DNA of 64,000 bases from Brachynemurus nebulosus (GCA_035578155.1 JAPWDM010000013.1:6969527-7033526); one strand, 5' to 3'. Positions 21,118-33,796 are shown, counted from the first letter of the stretch. Numbers and translations: made by a program. The notes: generated by a model from the letters alone, not told the origin.

Positions 21118-23000
21118 CATAATATTCAGTTTACAATATTTCTCTCGGCCTCCTATCCATATCTGTTCGTTGTTCTGTTGGTAATATAATAATTAAAATC
21201 TGACCGAATATTTGTTTTAGACATTTAATGACAATTTCACATAAAATAAGTTTAATTACTTGAAACGGAACGAATCGAAATGGTCGTGGTGAACCGAACT
21301 GGAACTGGTTTGTGAAGTGGCGGAAGAAAATCGTCGAAGAAGGCGAACAACATCAGAAACTAATCAGAAACTTGTATGTTTGTTGTGAAAGTTTTGTTAC
21401 AACTAATAAGTATATGCTACGTATAGGTACATACAATGTCATGTCATATAAAACAACATAAACAAGTGCCAAGAAATAAATACATACCTACATGTAGTTT
21501 GAGAAGGGATGCGAGGGCGAGAGAAAATTTTGTACAGTAGGGTCGTCACCATTACTGTTGTGCTGATCTACAGAGAACGTAATCTGAAAATTTATCTAGA
21601 TAAACTCTTTGCTACATATTATCTTTTATCTAAATATTTTTAAAAGAAATTAATTAAGTTATTAACAAACTGTATCAAAATTGTTTGATAATGGTCATAT
21701 TGATCGAAACATGTCATAAGAGTTTTAACAATAAAAGTGGTATTTTTGTGAATTGTTTCATTTAATAATAGAAATTACATTATTCCTAGAAACGTTAGAA
21801 AACTAGAAAAGGGTAAAGAAATTAAGAGAATATTCTTGTGAAAGTTAGAAAATCTTCTTGCGAAGTTTCTCGCTGAGCTACATTGCAAAGTGAGCGTGCG
21901 AAAAAACATGTTTTGAGAAAAACGCGCTTAAAGTCTGTTTACCGGCGGTATAGTTATGTTCTATAAAAAACATCTACTCAGAATTAAAAATTTTAAACGA
22001 ATTTTTTAAGTAAAAAATTTAATTGTCAAAAAATTGCATTTTACTTAACTTTCCCCTTAACAAACGAACTTTAAACTTGACTGACAGTTGACTTAAAAAA
22101 AGGGAAATTACTAACTGTAAATTTTGGTATTAGATAGCACAAAAAAGGGGTATAACCTTCTTCTTTCGTCGGGAAAATATCTATTTCTTGTGGAAAAGAT
22201 TATTTAAAATTTAATTTCAAAAAGTACGCGACTCAAGTGGCGAATAACAGTTAACATTATTCTTATCAAGTACTTAATTATATGCAGTACCTATTTGCAT
22301 TTGTCCATAAAATTTTCACCCCAAAATATTTTTTTTTTTTTTTGCAGACTCAATCAATCACTTTAACTGATTGATTTATATCGAATGTATTTAATTTGGA
22401 ATATGAATGACTGGCATTAAATTATTTGGTGAAATATTTATTTGACATTCGCTCGTCAGACGGGCCATAGGCGACGAGCACGAAAAAAAATGGGCAAAAA
22501 AATTTACTGAAAATTCCAATTATATCAAAATATTATAGTTGACAAATATAGCAGACACATAAATAAAAATCAGTTAACATTTGCGCCATTAACAATTAAT
22601 AATTGGTGCACTAACTACATATAGTAAATTTTATTTAGCTAGACGAACTGAGAAGAATAGTTTTGTCTTTGAGTTGCACATAGGAGTACAAAAAATAAAT
22701 AAACATCATATTTTTTAGTCAATACCAAATGTAGAATGAATTCTTGGCATTTTTGGAATTCCAATCATTTTTAAGTAAGAGATGCTAGTAATGACACATT
22801 GTACTATCTACGTTTATCGTTTATGCATTAAACAGTATTGTGTCATCATCGATACAGACGTCTTTGCGAAACCAACAATATATACTTTAACTTCTGTGAT
22901 ATTTTGTTTACATTCGTTTAAATAACGAACGCATTTCAATTTAGTTATTTTTACACATTTTTAAATAATAAATAGAACATTATTATCTTTAAAATTGTAT
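21118..23000. other. Unassigned sequence
   Basis: No gene. Segment 21690-21755 (CGAAACATGTC...AATAAAAGTGGTATTTTTGTG) resembles 46390-46440 (TCAGAGTTTCAAAAATAAAAGTGGTATTTT) and may be the tail of an interspersed repeat. Confidence 0.5.
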
Positions 23001-23429
23001 AGGGTTGACCGGGGTAATTGTGAAATGGGGCAATTGTGAACGGCGCCTATATTCTAAAATAACATTAATATTGTTAAAAATCAACTCTTAATATGTTTTT
23101 CTGTCCTTTCTTAATATTCTATTAAAATTTCATAACAATTCTGCAAGTATTAGTATCTTTTTTTCTAATTTTGAAAAAACCCTTGCAAAATTTTATGTAT
23201 TTACTTCGACCAATCCTCAAAAAAAATTTTTTTTTTAAATACATTTTCTTTTTTTAAAAGAGAAGAAATGGTTAAAAGTACTTTTAAAGAAGTGGTCTGA
23301 GCCCTGATAGGGTTCCTTATTAATTGCTAAAGAAATTGGACAATTTATCACCAATTCACAATTACCCCATAATTTTAAAATTGTGGGGTAATTGTGAACG
23401 TCATTCACAAATGCCCCCCATTCGGTCAA
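23001..23429. mobile_element. Word-iterated MITE (GGGGTAATTGTGAACG), about 430 bp
   Basis: The left end is GTTGACCGGGGTAATTGTG, then AAATGGGGCAATTGTGAACG. The right end, reversed, is TTTGACCGAATGGGGGGCAT, then TTGTGAATGACG. The word GGGGTAATTGTGAA recurs at 23370-23398, where it also forms a perfect palindrome with the preceding copy (CACAATTACCCC...GGGGTAATTGTG, 23355-23395). TA lies just before the left end. No coding capacity. Confidence 0.8.
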
Positions 23430-26400
23430 AAATTTCAGTAGTGTCCTTTTCAGAGTTGAAAATGTTGATGAAGGTGCTGGTGACTTTATTGTACAAGTTT
23501 CCGTTGTACAAACAATACGAAAAAAATTGTTTTTTTTTTTTTTTTTTTTTTTTTATTTTTGTAAATTAAAAAATGTATTTCCTTGAAAAAGTTCTTATTT
23601 TCCTTGTTTTTGTAAATACATGGATTTTTTTGACTTTTTATATGTAAAATGACTATACAAACTGTCTTAGAAACCAGGCGATCAGAAACAATCATGTAGA
23701 TTTAATGTTGTATTGAGTAACGATGCTTGAAAGCTGAAGTTCCAAACAAAAGAATTCGTTTTATAATTTTTTTTTAGATTGACAGTATTGGTAAAATATG
23801 CAAATAACTGCTCAATACGCATCTCAGCTTTAGAGGCCCAGTTATCCTTGTCGAAGTACCGGAACTTGTTTAAATGTGTGCATGTATTTGGTCAATCAAC
23901 ACCACCGGGACTCTAACTAACTCTATCGATATTTTCGAGGCCGGTGGTGTTGAATTGAGTTAAGCGACGTTAGTTGTTTTATAATTGTCGCGATAACATA
24001 ACAACAAAAACATTCAATATTGGCAGAGTTTGTTATGGTCGAGCCCATTTATGTATGAAGCTATTTGGAAGTCTGCATGTACCTGTATGATCGTTAAAAC
24101 ATTTAATAAAATATTGAACGTTTATTCCATACAGGAGACACTATACGAACACTGATTGTAGAGTTACATTAACTATTAGCTACAGGATGTTACAACTATC
24201 TATCGGTATAATTTTTAGAACCAATTTACACTCTTTAAAAACATAAAATATCCCAGGTAAAATCTACAATAAGATTCAGAAATTTTTTCATAAAAGTATA
24301 AAGGTGGGTTTTTTTTTATCCTCTTTGCAAAGTTCCATCTAAGAAATATTATTCTGAACTTAAATTTTACTGGCGGATAGAAGTGGCTGTAAGGTTTTTG
24401 GGCCTATGGACTACAAATGTTCCGATTCCTATGAATTTCCTGCCACTCCTTTTTCAATTGAGGCTATGTGCTTGATTTTCGTAAAAATAACAAATAAACG
24501 ACTTTGAAAATCTATAATTTGAAAATCTAGTAGACTTCATGACGCCACCAAGTTAAAAAGATTATTTTTCTTCAAGTTAGGCTTTACGGCAATGATCTAA
24601 ATTAGAGTTATCGGGGGAATTTTGGTAACTTGGGTTTGAATTTTTCATTTTTGCCAACAAAATCACAAGATACCATTTAGAAATATTACTAATTCAATAG
24701 AAATTTTTTAACGTGTTTCAACGTTAAGACAAACTATCACTTTTAAAATGGGTTTTTAAAATTTTTATTTTTGGTTTTATTCTGGCAGTTTTGAAATATT
24801 CTGGAAACGACTGAAGCTGCTTTCATCAAATCTGGCTTAGAACAATCCCGGAAAGATTAGTTTTCAAATAAAGAAATGTGTGTACCCGCGCTGTTACCTC
24901 GTAAGTAAACAAAGTTTCGGTGTAAATTTTTTTTTCGAATTTTTTTTTTGCCGGAAAACTTATTGATTCCTTTACGCGGACTTTAATTAATTTAAGGGAC
25001 AAAATTTTATTGAGTAATATTTTTATACTAGATGAAACATTATTCTGGTGATCGCACGTGAGTTTTTAAAGGGAAAAAATTTGATGCTTTACTGAGTAAT
25101 ATTTTACGTACAAACTGGATAAGTGAAAAGATTCTTGTAAAAACGAACAAGGCGCCATTTTTCGAGACAAATCGGCTTACTTGTTTGAACAGGCATATTG
25201 GTGTACTTTCATTTCGTCAGTGAAATTTTATATGTTTTAAAGTACTTATTAATTAAAATCAAAAATCCGAATCTACAATAAACTCGGTAAATCTTATTAA
25301 ATTTTCAATTTTATTTTTTAATAAATAATTACTACTTAATATAGTTGAAACTGATACATACGTAATTTTTGGTTTTATAAAGTTGGTTATTAATATGTAT
25401 TTAAATAGTTCTTTAACATATTAATCAAATTAATATGTAAATTTTGGTTGTTGAATTTAAAATAAATTATTTTTTGTTAAATATTAATTTGTGACCAATT
25501 TTTCGTTTGCATGTTTAGTGAAACTGGCTTGGTTGGCTGTTATCACTTTTTGATAGTAATTACATGAAAAACGTATTACTCAAATATGAATTATTACACT
25601 TGAAAAATAATATTATATATAAAATACAATTTAATATATTACAGTAAAACTTCTTTTTTACTGTGTGTAATGATGTTTACAATTGAAATTATTTGAATAT
25701 TTTTGAATAATTGATGGAAGACACTTCGTTTTGAGAGTTTTTCCCATCCGTGTTTGGCGAAGAATGGGGAAGGCGAAACTGAACTTGCTCAATGCTTTTG
25801 GAATCGCCTAACCCCATTAACACTTAAGGTAGTTACCTCGACATTCAACTTTTCGACAGAATACCTAGTTTCAAATTTTAATAGTATAAAGAAAAATACT
25901 ATATCTGATTGTCCTTGTAATTTGGGAAAAATTTATCGCTTCTGAGTTAAGATGATTGGGGTTGAAGTTGATATCTACTCCATGTATTAAATCTCAAAAT
26001 TCTGACTACGTACCCTTATTTTGTATTTAACAATATAATGACTCGACAGAATTCAATAAAAAATTAGGGAAAGAAAGATTAATAAGTTCTGAATGTAAAG
26101 AGAAAATTGAATTATTTGTTGATCGTTTTGAATTGAAGATATCATCAGAGAAATTATATAGTATTTTAATAAATACACCGACTTCAAGCAACTGAACCGA
26201 AGCAGCCTGGCAACCCTGTATATTAAATAACTGGTTTATTCGTATTTATTGTTTAAACAAAAAAATTATGAATAGTTTTGACCTTTCACCGCTTACGTAG
26301 CGAAAACGGTGATAGATACATTAAAAAGTGTTAAGACCTCTTTTGTAGTCCGCGAGAGCACCTGTCTGTCTTGTACAGGTCAAAAAATAAAGCGCTCCAA

Positions 26401-27636
26401 ACGCATATGCATACCACTTAATACGTTTGTTGCGTTAATAACAATGATGTTAAAGCATTTATTATAAAAAACTTTGATAGTATAAGTGTGTATGCACAGA
26501 CTATGTTTGAATGTATGCATACACGTTCGTATGAAAAATACTATGCATCAACATCTATCGATTAATACATACAATAATGACATAAAGTAAGTTTGGTTTG
26601 AAATTTTTTCTACTAACATGTCACACAGTAACTACCTTAAAAACGCGTGAACTCCTAGTGAAAATGTTGGGAATCCAAAGTAATTATTTTACGGTCCACG
26701 AAAGAAGTCAGAAATATTATATTATACAAATTTGACTGTAGTATTAACAGCTTTACTTACTAAAAACTGTTTCTCGCAAAGGTTTTAGATAAGCAAACAT
26801 TTAGTTAAATCGAGTTTAAAGACTGGGTTAGTCTATTTAAATATTAGGTATTTCTTATTAGCTCCATCTAATAAGTCTCATTTTGCTTTATGTTAGATAA
26901 GGGGCAACATTTTGCAATATTTTTCAAATAATATTTTTTCGTAAATACAAGAAGGAAAATGTAATTTAGGAATTAACTTATCTGGTGTTTTTTCTAAGTT
27001 AATTTTTTTTTGTATAAAACATTATACTGTTATTTAAATAAATTTAATTTCTATATACGTTTTGTTTTCTTAATTTTTTTAACGTCGTTGTTTCTGTTTA
27101 AAAAAGGTTAATTATGTCAAAAAAATGTACTTTTAATCGTATTTTAATAGCACGTATTCGTAAAATAATGATAATTCACATTACGTATTAAGTATATAGA
27201 GTTTATTCACAATAATAGAATTGGAAAGTACTGATGTAGTCAAAAGATTGTTGACAAGGGTGAAATCAATGGTTTATTAAGAAGTAATGTATTTATTAAA
27301 AAGGAATGTACTTCTGTGTTTACTTAATTCCAATAGTTGAAAGCAAACTAACAAAATTACCGAGTACCGCCCTTCTAAAAATTTTAGCTAATCTATTCTG
27401 ATAAAAATTGATAGAGCAACGTTGTTAATTTAAAGTTAATTGTAAGTTTTATCGTCAAAATTACAAATTTTACATTTTTCGATATTAGGTTGTCTACAAA
27501 ATTGGTGTCGATTTTTAAGAAAAATTCAGTCAGCAGTTTTATATGTCAATTATGTTTTTTCCGCAACTTTTCACCACCTTTCGCGTAACTGGAAGATTAC
27601 ACTGTCCTAGAAATTTTCACGTTTATAATATCTAAA
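23430..27636. other. 4.2 kb with no recognised gene or element
   Basis: AT-rich, with a T-run at about 23529-23553. A short hairpin, TCAACACCACCGG (about 23896-23908) against CCGGTGGTGTTGA (about 23941-23953), is the only clear secondary structure. Open frames of 60-80 codons here have no recognisable domain. Confidence 0.55.
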
Positions 27637-27644
27637 GGTGTAGT

Positions 27645-27953
27645 CAGGGGTGTATTTCCCATAAGACGGACTAGGCCCGCGCCTAGAGCAGCAAATTTTA
27701 GGGGCGGTAGATTTTAGGAGAAAAATATAATTTTTAGTAGGTATTCATCAGATGTCTTTTTTTACTCGTCACTTAAGAAATGGGAGCTGCTTTTTCTTTT
27801 TTTTTTCTTTGGTCGCTAAGTTATTTTTTGATAGAAAAAGAGAAAAAAGTGAGAAAGTTATTAAAAAATTTTTAAAATTTTTGTTTTACGAAAAAGGCAG
27901 GGACGGTATTTTTCACAGTGCCTCGGGCGGCACTTAAGGTAAATACGTCCCTG
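27645..27953. mobile_element. hAT MITE, 309 bp
   Basis: Ends CAGGGGTGTATTTCCCATAA and, reversed, CAGGGACGTATTTACCTTAA. The flanking octamers GGTGTAGT (27637-27644) and GGTGTACA (27954-27961) share six of eight bases. Subterminal GGCCCGCGCC and CTCGGGCGG blocks are GC-rich. A 61-codon frame in it is not a gene. Confidence 0.88.
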
Positions 27954-28255
27954 GGTGTACAGACGGCGCATCTCATCTAATCTTTAATAATTTTATTGAG
28001 TAGTCAAAGAGGTGGGTATGTCGTTGCTCTGGATAAAGTCATCAAAAAGGTACAAAACTGACAAAAAATTATTTCTAGCGATGTGTTGAAATGGCAGCTC
28101 CAAGATTACATACATAAATCATATGTTTTCAGTAATTTTTAACATATTTTGACGTGCTCCATTGCCATTGACTGAAAATCGGCACGAATTTTTCGCATAA
28201 GCCATACTTTACAATGAAATTTCTACAAAAATTTTTTATTTCCATTAATATCTTA

Positions 28256-29389
28256 TAGCCCGTCGACACTATACAAACTTTTGTTTGACTGAATTTTTGC
28301 ACAAATTTCTTATAAATAATATATGTACCATACCTAGATGAAGTACACATTTTTTTTTTTTTTTTTTTTTTTTGAAGCAAATCGGCATATTGGTTAACAC
28401 CTTTTACAACCTACAAAGTGTCGGTGGTAATAAATATTTTGTAATTTATTGGTAATAAATATCTATTGTATGGTACATTGGTACATACGTATTCAATATC
28501 AATATTTTTCAGAAACCATCACTCTAGACTGGAATGAATCGAGAAAGGCGAGTGAATAGGGACACAAGGAAAAATGTTACTCATGAATTTGGTTTAAAAA
28601 CACTAAACATAAATCGGAATAGATATCTTTCTTAAAATATAGTAGAATAATTATTTTGTCGGGTAACAACAATAACTAAGGTTGAAGTTGAATAAAAAAT
28701 ATTAGAACATCAATTTAAATTGACGTCTTCAAACAGTGTTACTTTTTGTTTTTAAAACTTCTTCTAAAAACTAATTATTTTGGTGCTCTAATGAAAGAAT
28801 TCTTGTTTAATCGAAATTTTAGTTATTTTGAATATCTGAAAAAGGAAGACTACAAACTTTTAATTGTTTTTATTTTTTTAAGAAGAAATAATGAAGATGT
28901 GGCACTGAGATTAAGTTGGAGGTCCCCCAATTTACCATAGAGAAGAAATTACATTATTTTTGTAATTTTTTTAAAAACCAGGGACATTTGCTAAAATTTT
29001 TGATTACTGTAATAAAGTGACCATTCTCGCGTAAATTTTTAATATATTAATGTTTTTTAATATATTAATTAATATAATATTAAAGAATTCGTACTCATAA
29101 AGGAAATATAAAAAAAATAGGGTGCAAAGCCTGAATTGGTGCCTACTCAGTCATTTTTACGGTAGTTGTCAAACTCACACGCGTCCATATCAACTTTTTG
29201 ATGCGAGATACAAAAATCCACAAACACTGGTACAAACTTTGAACATTCCGTTCACACGTATCGTTTGCCCAAACTTATGTTTGTGCAAACAATTTATTCA
29301 AACAAAATTTTATGTGATTTTACAAAATGTTTGCGCAAACTCCACGTCCACACGTACCATTTTGCACAAACTTATGTCTAGACCGGCTA
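28256..29389. mobile_element. PIF/Harbinger-like element, about 1.13 kb
   Basis: Ends TAGCCCGTCGACACTATACA and, reversed, TAGCCGGTCTAGACATAAG, each flanked by TTA (28253-28255 and 29390-29392). TTA is the target type of PIF/Harbinger. The subterminal words TTTGTGCAAA and CACACGTA are repeated in the right half (CACACGTATCGTTTGC, CACACGTACCATTTTGC). It contains an older repeat (family D, 28915-29166) and a T-run at 28351-28373. No transposase. The TIR match is imperfect, so the pairing of these ends is an inference. Confidence 0.55.
28915..29166 (+). repeat. Interspersed repeat, family D, copy 1
   Basis: Aligns in the same orientation with 57655-57885. Shared blocks are CATAGAGAA, AAAGTGACCAT, CGTAAATTTTTAATATATTA, GTACTCATAAA, a GGTGCAAAGCCTGAAT-like block, GTGCCTACTCA and TACGGTAG. 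No coding capacity. Confidence 0.75.
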
Positions 29390-29392
29390 TTA

Positions 29393-31448
29393 CTGTCTCC
29401 ATACTTATCTCAACTACTGTACTTTTATCACAATGGGTGGGCTCATTGTTTCGGAAAAAAGATGCATTTTTTTTTTTTTTTTTTTTTGAGTACCATAAAA
29501 TCTCTTTATTAGGAAACATTAGAATTTATCTACAACAGTGGAAAGAAATAATCACTTTATAATTAGATCATATCAGTAATTACTAATGCCGCTAAAAATA
29601 TGATTACATATTCTCATTTAAAATCTAATCAACACATCTCGCACAGTTTTATTACTTTATGTTGGTGCCTATTAAGTATTGAGCGGTGATTGAAGGCTAT
29701 TTTCTCAGGAAACACATTATAATGGAGGTATTATCAGATTGTTTTGTGTACAACAAAAAAGGTATTAAATCATTAATATCTGGTTCAATAATTTATTGTT
29801 CTAATTCACCAAATTTCAATTAAAATTTAATAATGAAATGATTTAAAAGAATGGAATTTTCTAATTTTCAAATGCAAGGATATTAATTGAAGTTTAATGT
29901 AAGGTCGATATATAATACAAGGTTATATTAATTGGTTGATATTAAAAGGCATATGAATTTTTTTTTATTACAATCGATTGATACAAAAGATCCAAATATT
30001 CAAGCAAAGAGTAGAAAATATTTTTGATATGAATACGTCTTGTCTTATAATTAGGGAATGAACATACGAGAAATTTTAAAACGATGTCAGATATGAACAG
30101 AACCTACACAGTAAAATTGAGTTATAATATAATACACAAGTGTAGAGAATGAGTGCCTTCATCTAACGACATGCTTTTTATTGACTATCTTCCACTTTTA
30201 AAGGATAAAACTAACTTCTAAAGCTGCGGATTGACTAGTTTTCGGAGAGACCCACTATTTTTTTCATGTTGAAAACAAAAATATAGTGAAAAGTGATAAA
30301 AAACATTTGGTACATCCTTTAAACAGATGCGAGGGATGCATTCAGGGTTAAAGGAAAAAATTACGGGCCCTGGGGATAACAAGAAATTTTTCAAAATTAA
30401 ATAAAAATATAGAAGAACTTTACACTTTCTTCCTTGGGTCCTCTACCAATGATTCCAGGTTCAATTTTCGGATTCGGACCCCGCAGCTCCAGCCGCGATT
30501 GCCACCCCCATGCCGATCTTGGATACACCTCATCCTAATTTAATCAAACACGAGGAAATTAGGTTTTGTCATTTTATTACTTTTTTAGAACATCAATATT
30601 TAGTTTGATAGACTCTTTTGGAACATCAAAATTTACAAGTAATCCCCGAAGAACAAGATTAATTGTTGTTGGTACAAAAAACGAGATTCCGTTTAAATGT
30701 GAAATTAAAAAAAAAAAAAAAACTTTACGTAGGTATTATATAACTAGTTATTATTTAGAAATAATTACCTATTTTATTTTTTTCAAAAAAATTACTCGAA
30801 AATCGTGTCGTTTGAAACCGTGAAATTCGACGGAAACTACTCGTGTCCTTCGAGTACTGTATTCTTCGGAGGTTACCTGTTGTTTTAAAATTCACAAAAA
30901 TAACGTAGTGAATTCATCAAAATATATTTGGAGGATTTGGATTTTGGAATTATGTATACTAGATAAAGAATTTAATAAAATCACTGTCTAGAATTTCCAG
31001 AAATATTATCGATTCGAATCTCCGTAACTAATTCAACACACTCACTATAGGTACGACCTAATTTTCTCTTATTTGTAAAATGCAAAACTTTTATTACATA
31101 AAATATTTCTTCCCGTTAAATGTGTAAAACAAACTTAATTTTATACATATAGAGATAATAATATAAATTTTATCGTTATATCAAACAATATTATGATAAC
31201 CGAAAAGGCATTAAATAAAATTTTCGATTTTAAAATCGTTCTTTAACATACCTACATAAATATTATATTTCAACTCCAGTATGGAAAACACATACAAGGT
31301 AGCAAGCTAGCTGATGCTAAAAACATTAAATGAGAACACATCAAAAACATCCCATAAAAACGTAATAGTACTTTGTAATATGAAACTGATATTAAAACAT
31401 AACTTCATACATAAAATTAACTACATTCATTATTTCCGACAATGTAGG
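29393..31448. other. Unassigned AT-rich sequence
   Basis: T-run at 29467-29487. Around 30340-30545 a mixed-composition block begins CAGGGTTAAAGG and has GGACCCCGCAGCTCCAGCC. It may be part of an element, but its other end was not found. Confidence 0.5.
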
Positions 31449-31450
31449 TA

Positions 31451-31812
31451 CCGTAAAATCATTTAACTTTACCTATTGAACCTAACTTTACCATAATAAC
31501 ACCTTGTGTTAAAAATAAAAAAATTAAAATTTCTTGGCTTATCATACTAATAGTCTAAATTTGTTTTAATGACACAGCCATTCTTAACAAACTATTAGTG
31601 TTTCACTGAAAAAAATGGGTTGGTAAAGTTAGGAATTCGCTGACATCTAGCGTAATACTTCTTTTTGGCCAGTAATTTCAGTTTCTGGAAAATTTATTTA
31701 TGAGTCAAATCAGTTGATTTCATTAAGACCGTTAAATAAAACTAAATTAATTTTGTCTTCATATTATTCAAATTTGAATAGAAAATTATGGTAAAGTTAG
31801 TTGTGTTTACGG
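31451..31812. mobile_element. Word-iterated MITE (TAACTTTACC), 362 bp
   Basis: Ends CCGTAAAATCATTTAACTTT and, reversed, CCGTAAACACAACTAACTTT, flanked by TA on both sides (31449-31450, 31813-31814). The word TAACTTTACC appears twice near the left end, and its complement GGTAAAGTTA appears at about 31622 and 31789. The same word occurs around 37349 and 37453. The TA target fits Tc1/mariner or pogo. Confidence 0.82.
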
Positions 31813-31814
31813 TA

Positions 31815-32174
31815 TCGAGAGTAGCTTCTACTATTTACCGACTGATTGTTCTTGCATAATGTGCGTGTTTGAAATTTATAAATCAGCTTCCTTCCTTTTG
31901 ATTCCTTTTTAAACGATATCTACTTATTACAATTATTAAATTTTATCCTTTATCTCTATCGCATGCAGATATTAGTTTGTTGATTATATAGCTTGAATTT
32001 TGAAAAGTTTATTTTAAAATGATCAAAGTCGTTTATTTGTCATTACAGAGTGTTACAAAAACCACCATAAAATAATAATAATAACAATAATTTCGACAAC
32101 AGCCTCTAACAGACGCCAGCATCATTATTTTTCTAGTTTTATTTCTTCAGTGTCATAAAACAATTTTTATTTAA
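31815..32174. other. Unassigned AT-rich sequence
   Basis: Nothing recognised. Confidence 0.5.
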
Positions 32175-32338
32175 TCATGAGGTGGGTGGAGCATAATAGT
32201 CTGCAGACGTCGTCTTAGAGAACTATGCAAATATTCGTCTGGCATTGTGAACGAAAACTGCAAACTTTTATGAGCATAGGCGACCGTGGGATTGGAATCT
32301 CTGACCTACCAGTTCGCAAGTTCCAGTGCCTAAACTTA
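32175..32338 (-). mobile_element. tRNA-derived SINE, copy 2
   Basis: On the minus strand the head reads GAACTTGCGAACTGGTAGGT, then GATTCCAATCCCACGGTCGCC. The body (CAATGCCAGACGAATATTTG, ACGACGTCTGCAGACTA) parallels copy 1. The B box is degenerate (GATTCCAATCC). The A-box region is largely lost. Confidence 0.7.
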
Positions 32339-32353
32339 AGCAAAAACTACCTC

Positions 32354-32899
32354 AATTAGCGGAACATACAAAATATCTGTAAAAATCAAACAAACCATTT
32401 AATTTCATGCAAATATTAATCTTATTTAATTATTCACTTAAAATTACATGTTCACAAGTCGATATACCTTTATCTTCGGTAGCAAAACAAGTAACCATAT
32501 AAAGTGGTAAATTTTTGGAATCTTATGTCGTCTAAGAATAATTTAAGTTAAAGATTATTTAACAAATAGAAAATAAAACACAGCGTCTCAATCCCGCCTG
32601 GTTCCTCCCGTGCTCTTATCAAAGCTTCCATTTTTTTTTCTATACTCGGCATGATGTTATCCATAGTTTCCTGGGACAGTCTTTGCCATTCTTCAATTAC
32701 GGCAGTTTGAAGCTCGACCACACTGAGAAGAAACGGCATTTGAATTCAAAAGTGACAGACCTATTAAAAAGAATTGCATCAATAATATAAATAAAAACAT
32801 TTCTATGGAAAGTCAATATTATTTTAAGTTAAAATGAAAAAAACCGCCAACTTTGTTTAATAAATAGGTTTTTATATTTTTTTATGTTCCGCTAATTAT
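32354..32899 (-). mobile_element. Tc1-like element remnant, about 546 bp
   Basis: The left end has CAATTAGCGGAACATACAAA. The right end, reversed, has ATAATTAGCGGAACATAAAA. Between them on the minus strand is the C-terminus of a Tc1-type transposase (32548-32739). The catalytic part is deleted. It sits between two SINE copies. Confidence 0.75.
32548..32739 (-). pseudogene. Tc1-like transposase, C-terminal fragment
   Basis: A frame of 63 codons. Residues about 8-48 read VELQTAVIEEWQRLSQET, then NIMPSIEKKMEALIRAREEP. This matches the usual end of Tc1-like transposases (LKxAxxEEWxxIPQETxxxLIxSMxxRxxAVIxARGG). The DDE catalytic residues and paired-type DNA-binding domain are absent. The last dozen residues after GG are read-through. 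Not functional. Confidence 0.8.
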
Positions 32900-33060
32900 G
32901 CCGGTATGTGTATTTTGTTCTCACAATATTGAAATTTTCAGCTAAATATGGGGTATATTCAGCAATTGTCTTTTTAATTATTTCTACAGTTTTAATTTAG
33001 TCGAAATAAAGCAAGCTTGGATTCGGAAATAAAGACTAATTTTGATTTTCTAAATCAATA

Positions 33061-33200
33061 CTTGCACTGGTACTCTGGATTGGTAGGTTCAGGGTTCAAA
33101 TCCCACGGCCAAGATATGCTCGTGAAGGTTTTCTGTTCTAGCTGCCCTTCATATTTCCAAAAAAATAACGGCTCTAGCTCACCGTCACTTTCCTCGTCCT
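33061..33200 (+). mobile_element. tRNA-derived SINE, copy 3 (partial)
   Basis: The plus strand has GGTAGGTTCAGGGTTCAAAT, then CCCACGGCC, with a good B box (GGTTCAAATCC). GCTCGTGAAGGTTTTCTG parallels the body start of the other copies. The rest of the body is missing or diverged. The 71-codon frame over it is not a gene. Confidence 0.7.
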
Positions 33201-33334
33201 CTACTTTAGTAATTTCTTTCTCACTACTCTAAAAACTCTAGGGATTCTAGTAATTTTGATGTCAATGTTCATTTTTGGCCATCAAAATATCAAATTTTAT
33301 ACAAGAAATATGATCTAATCTCTAAAAATCCTTT

Positions 33335-33455
33335 TTAGCGAATTTCCAGAATGAAATTCAGCTTTTACAGCCACTGTCATGACGCGACCTGAGCCCGGGA
33401 CTATGGCAGAAATTTGATTTGAGGTCCCTAAAAACCGAAAATAATATTCACTAAA

Positions 33456-33517
<62 letters not shown>

Positions 33518-33795
33518 TTTAGTGAATATTATTTTCGGTTTTGGATGAGTTCGTCAGCCAAACACGTCGGATGCCAGGAACATGGTTTTTGTTCTTGCAA
33601 AAAATTAGTTTTTTTGCCAAAATTTCCACTTATTAAAAAATTTTTCCGAAATTTTTTTACACCATTTAAAAGAGAAAAAAATATTACATAAAAAAGGTCT
33701 TTAAACTTTTTTTCTATGTCAACTAGTTTCCGAGAAAAACTAATTTTTATAAATGGCAATTCGCTATGTTATGCAGGATGCTGCGACAGGGGTAT
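33335..33795 (-). mobile_element. HINE-like element, 461-bp copy
   Basis: In minus orientation it starts ATACCCCTGTCGCAGCATCC and ends with GAATTTC-ATTCTG-GAAATTC followed by GCTAA. Internal order: TTTTTCTCGGAAACTAGTTG, GGCATCCGACGTGTTTGGCT, (TA)n, then the 3' block with GAGCCCGGGACTATGGCAG in plus reading. Around the (TA)n array the block AAATTTTAGTGAATATTATT is present on both sides in inverted form. Its 5' end faces that of the 34622 copy. Confidence 0.88.
33461..33514. repeat. (TA)n microsatellite within an inverted duplication
   Basis: About 25 TA units. The flanks CCGAAAATAATATTCACTAA (left) and TTAGTGAATATTATTTTCGG (right) are perfect reverse complements. Confidence 0.95.
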
Positions 33796-33796
33796 T

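Noticed and set aside
29122..29562. 146-codon plus-strand frame
   Set aside because: It spans the right end of a Harbinger-like element and a T-run (Phe run); no domain is recognisable.
33061..33130. Possible genuine tRNA gene at the B box
   Set aside because: The head does not fold into a full cloverleaf by eye, the body continues as in the other SINE copies, and no tRNA terminator follows.
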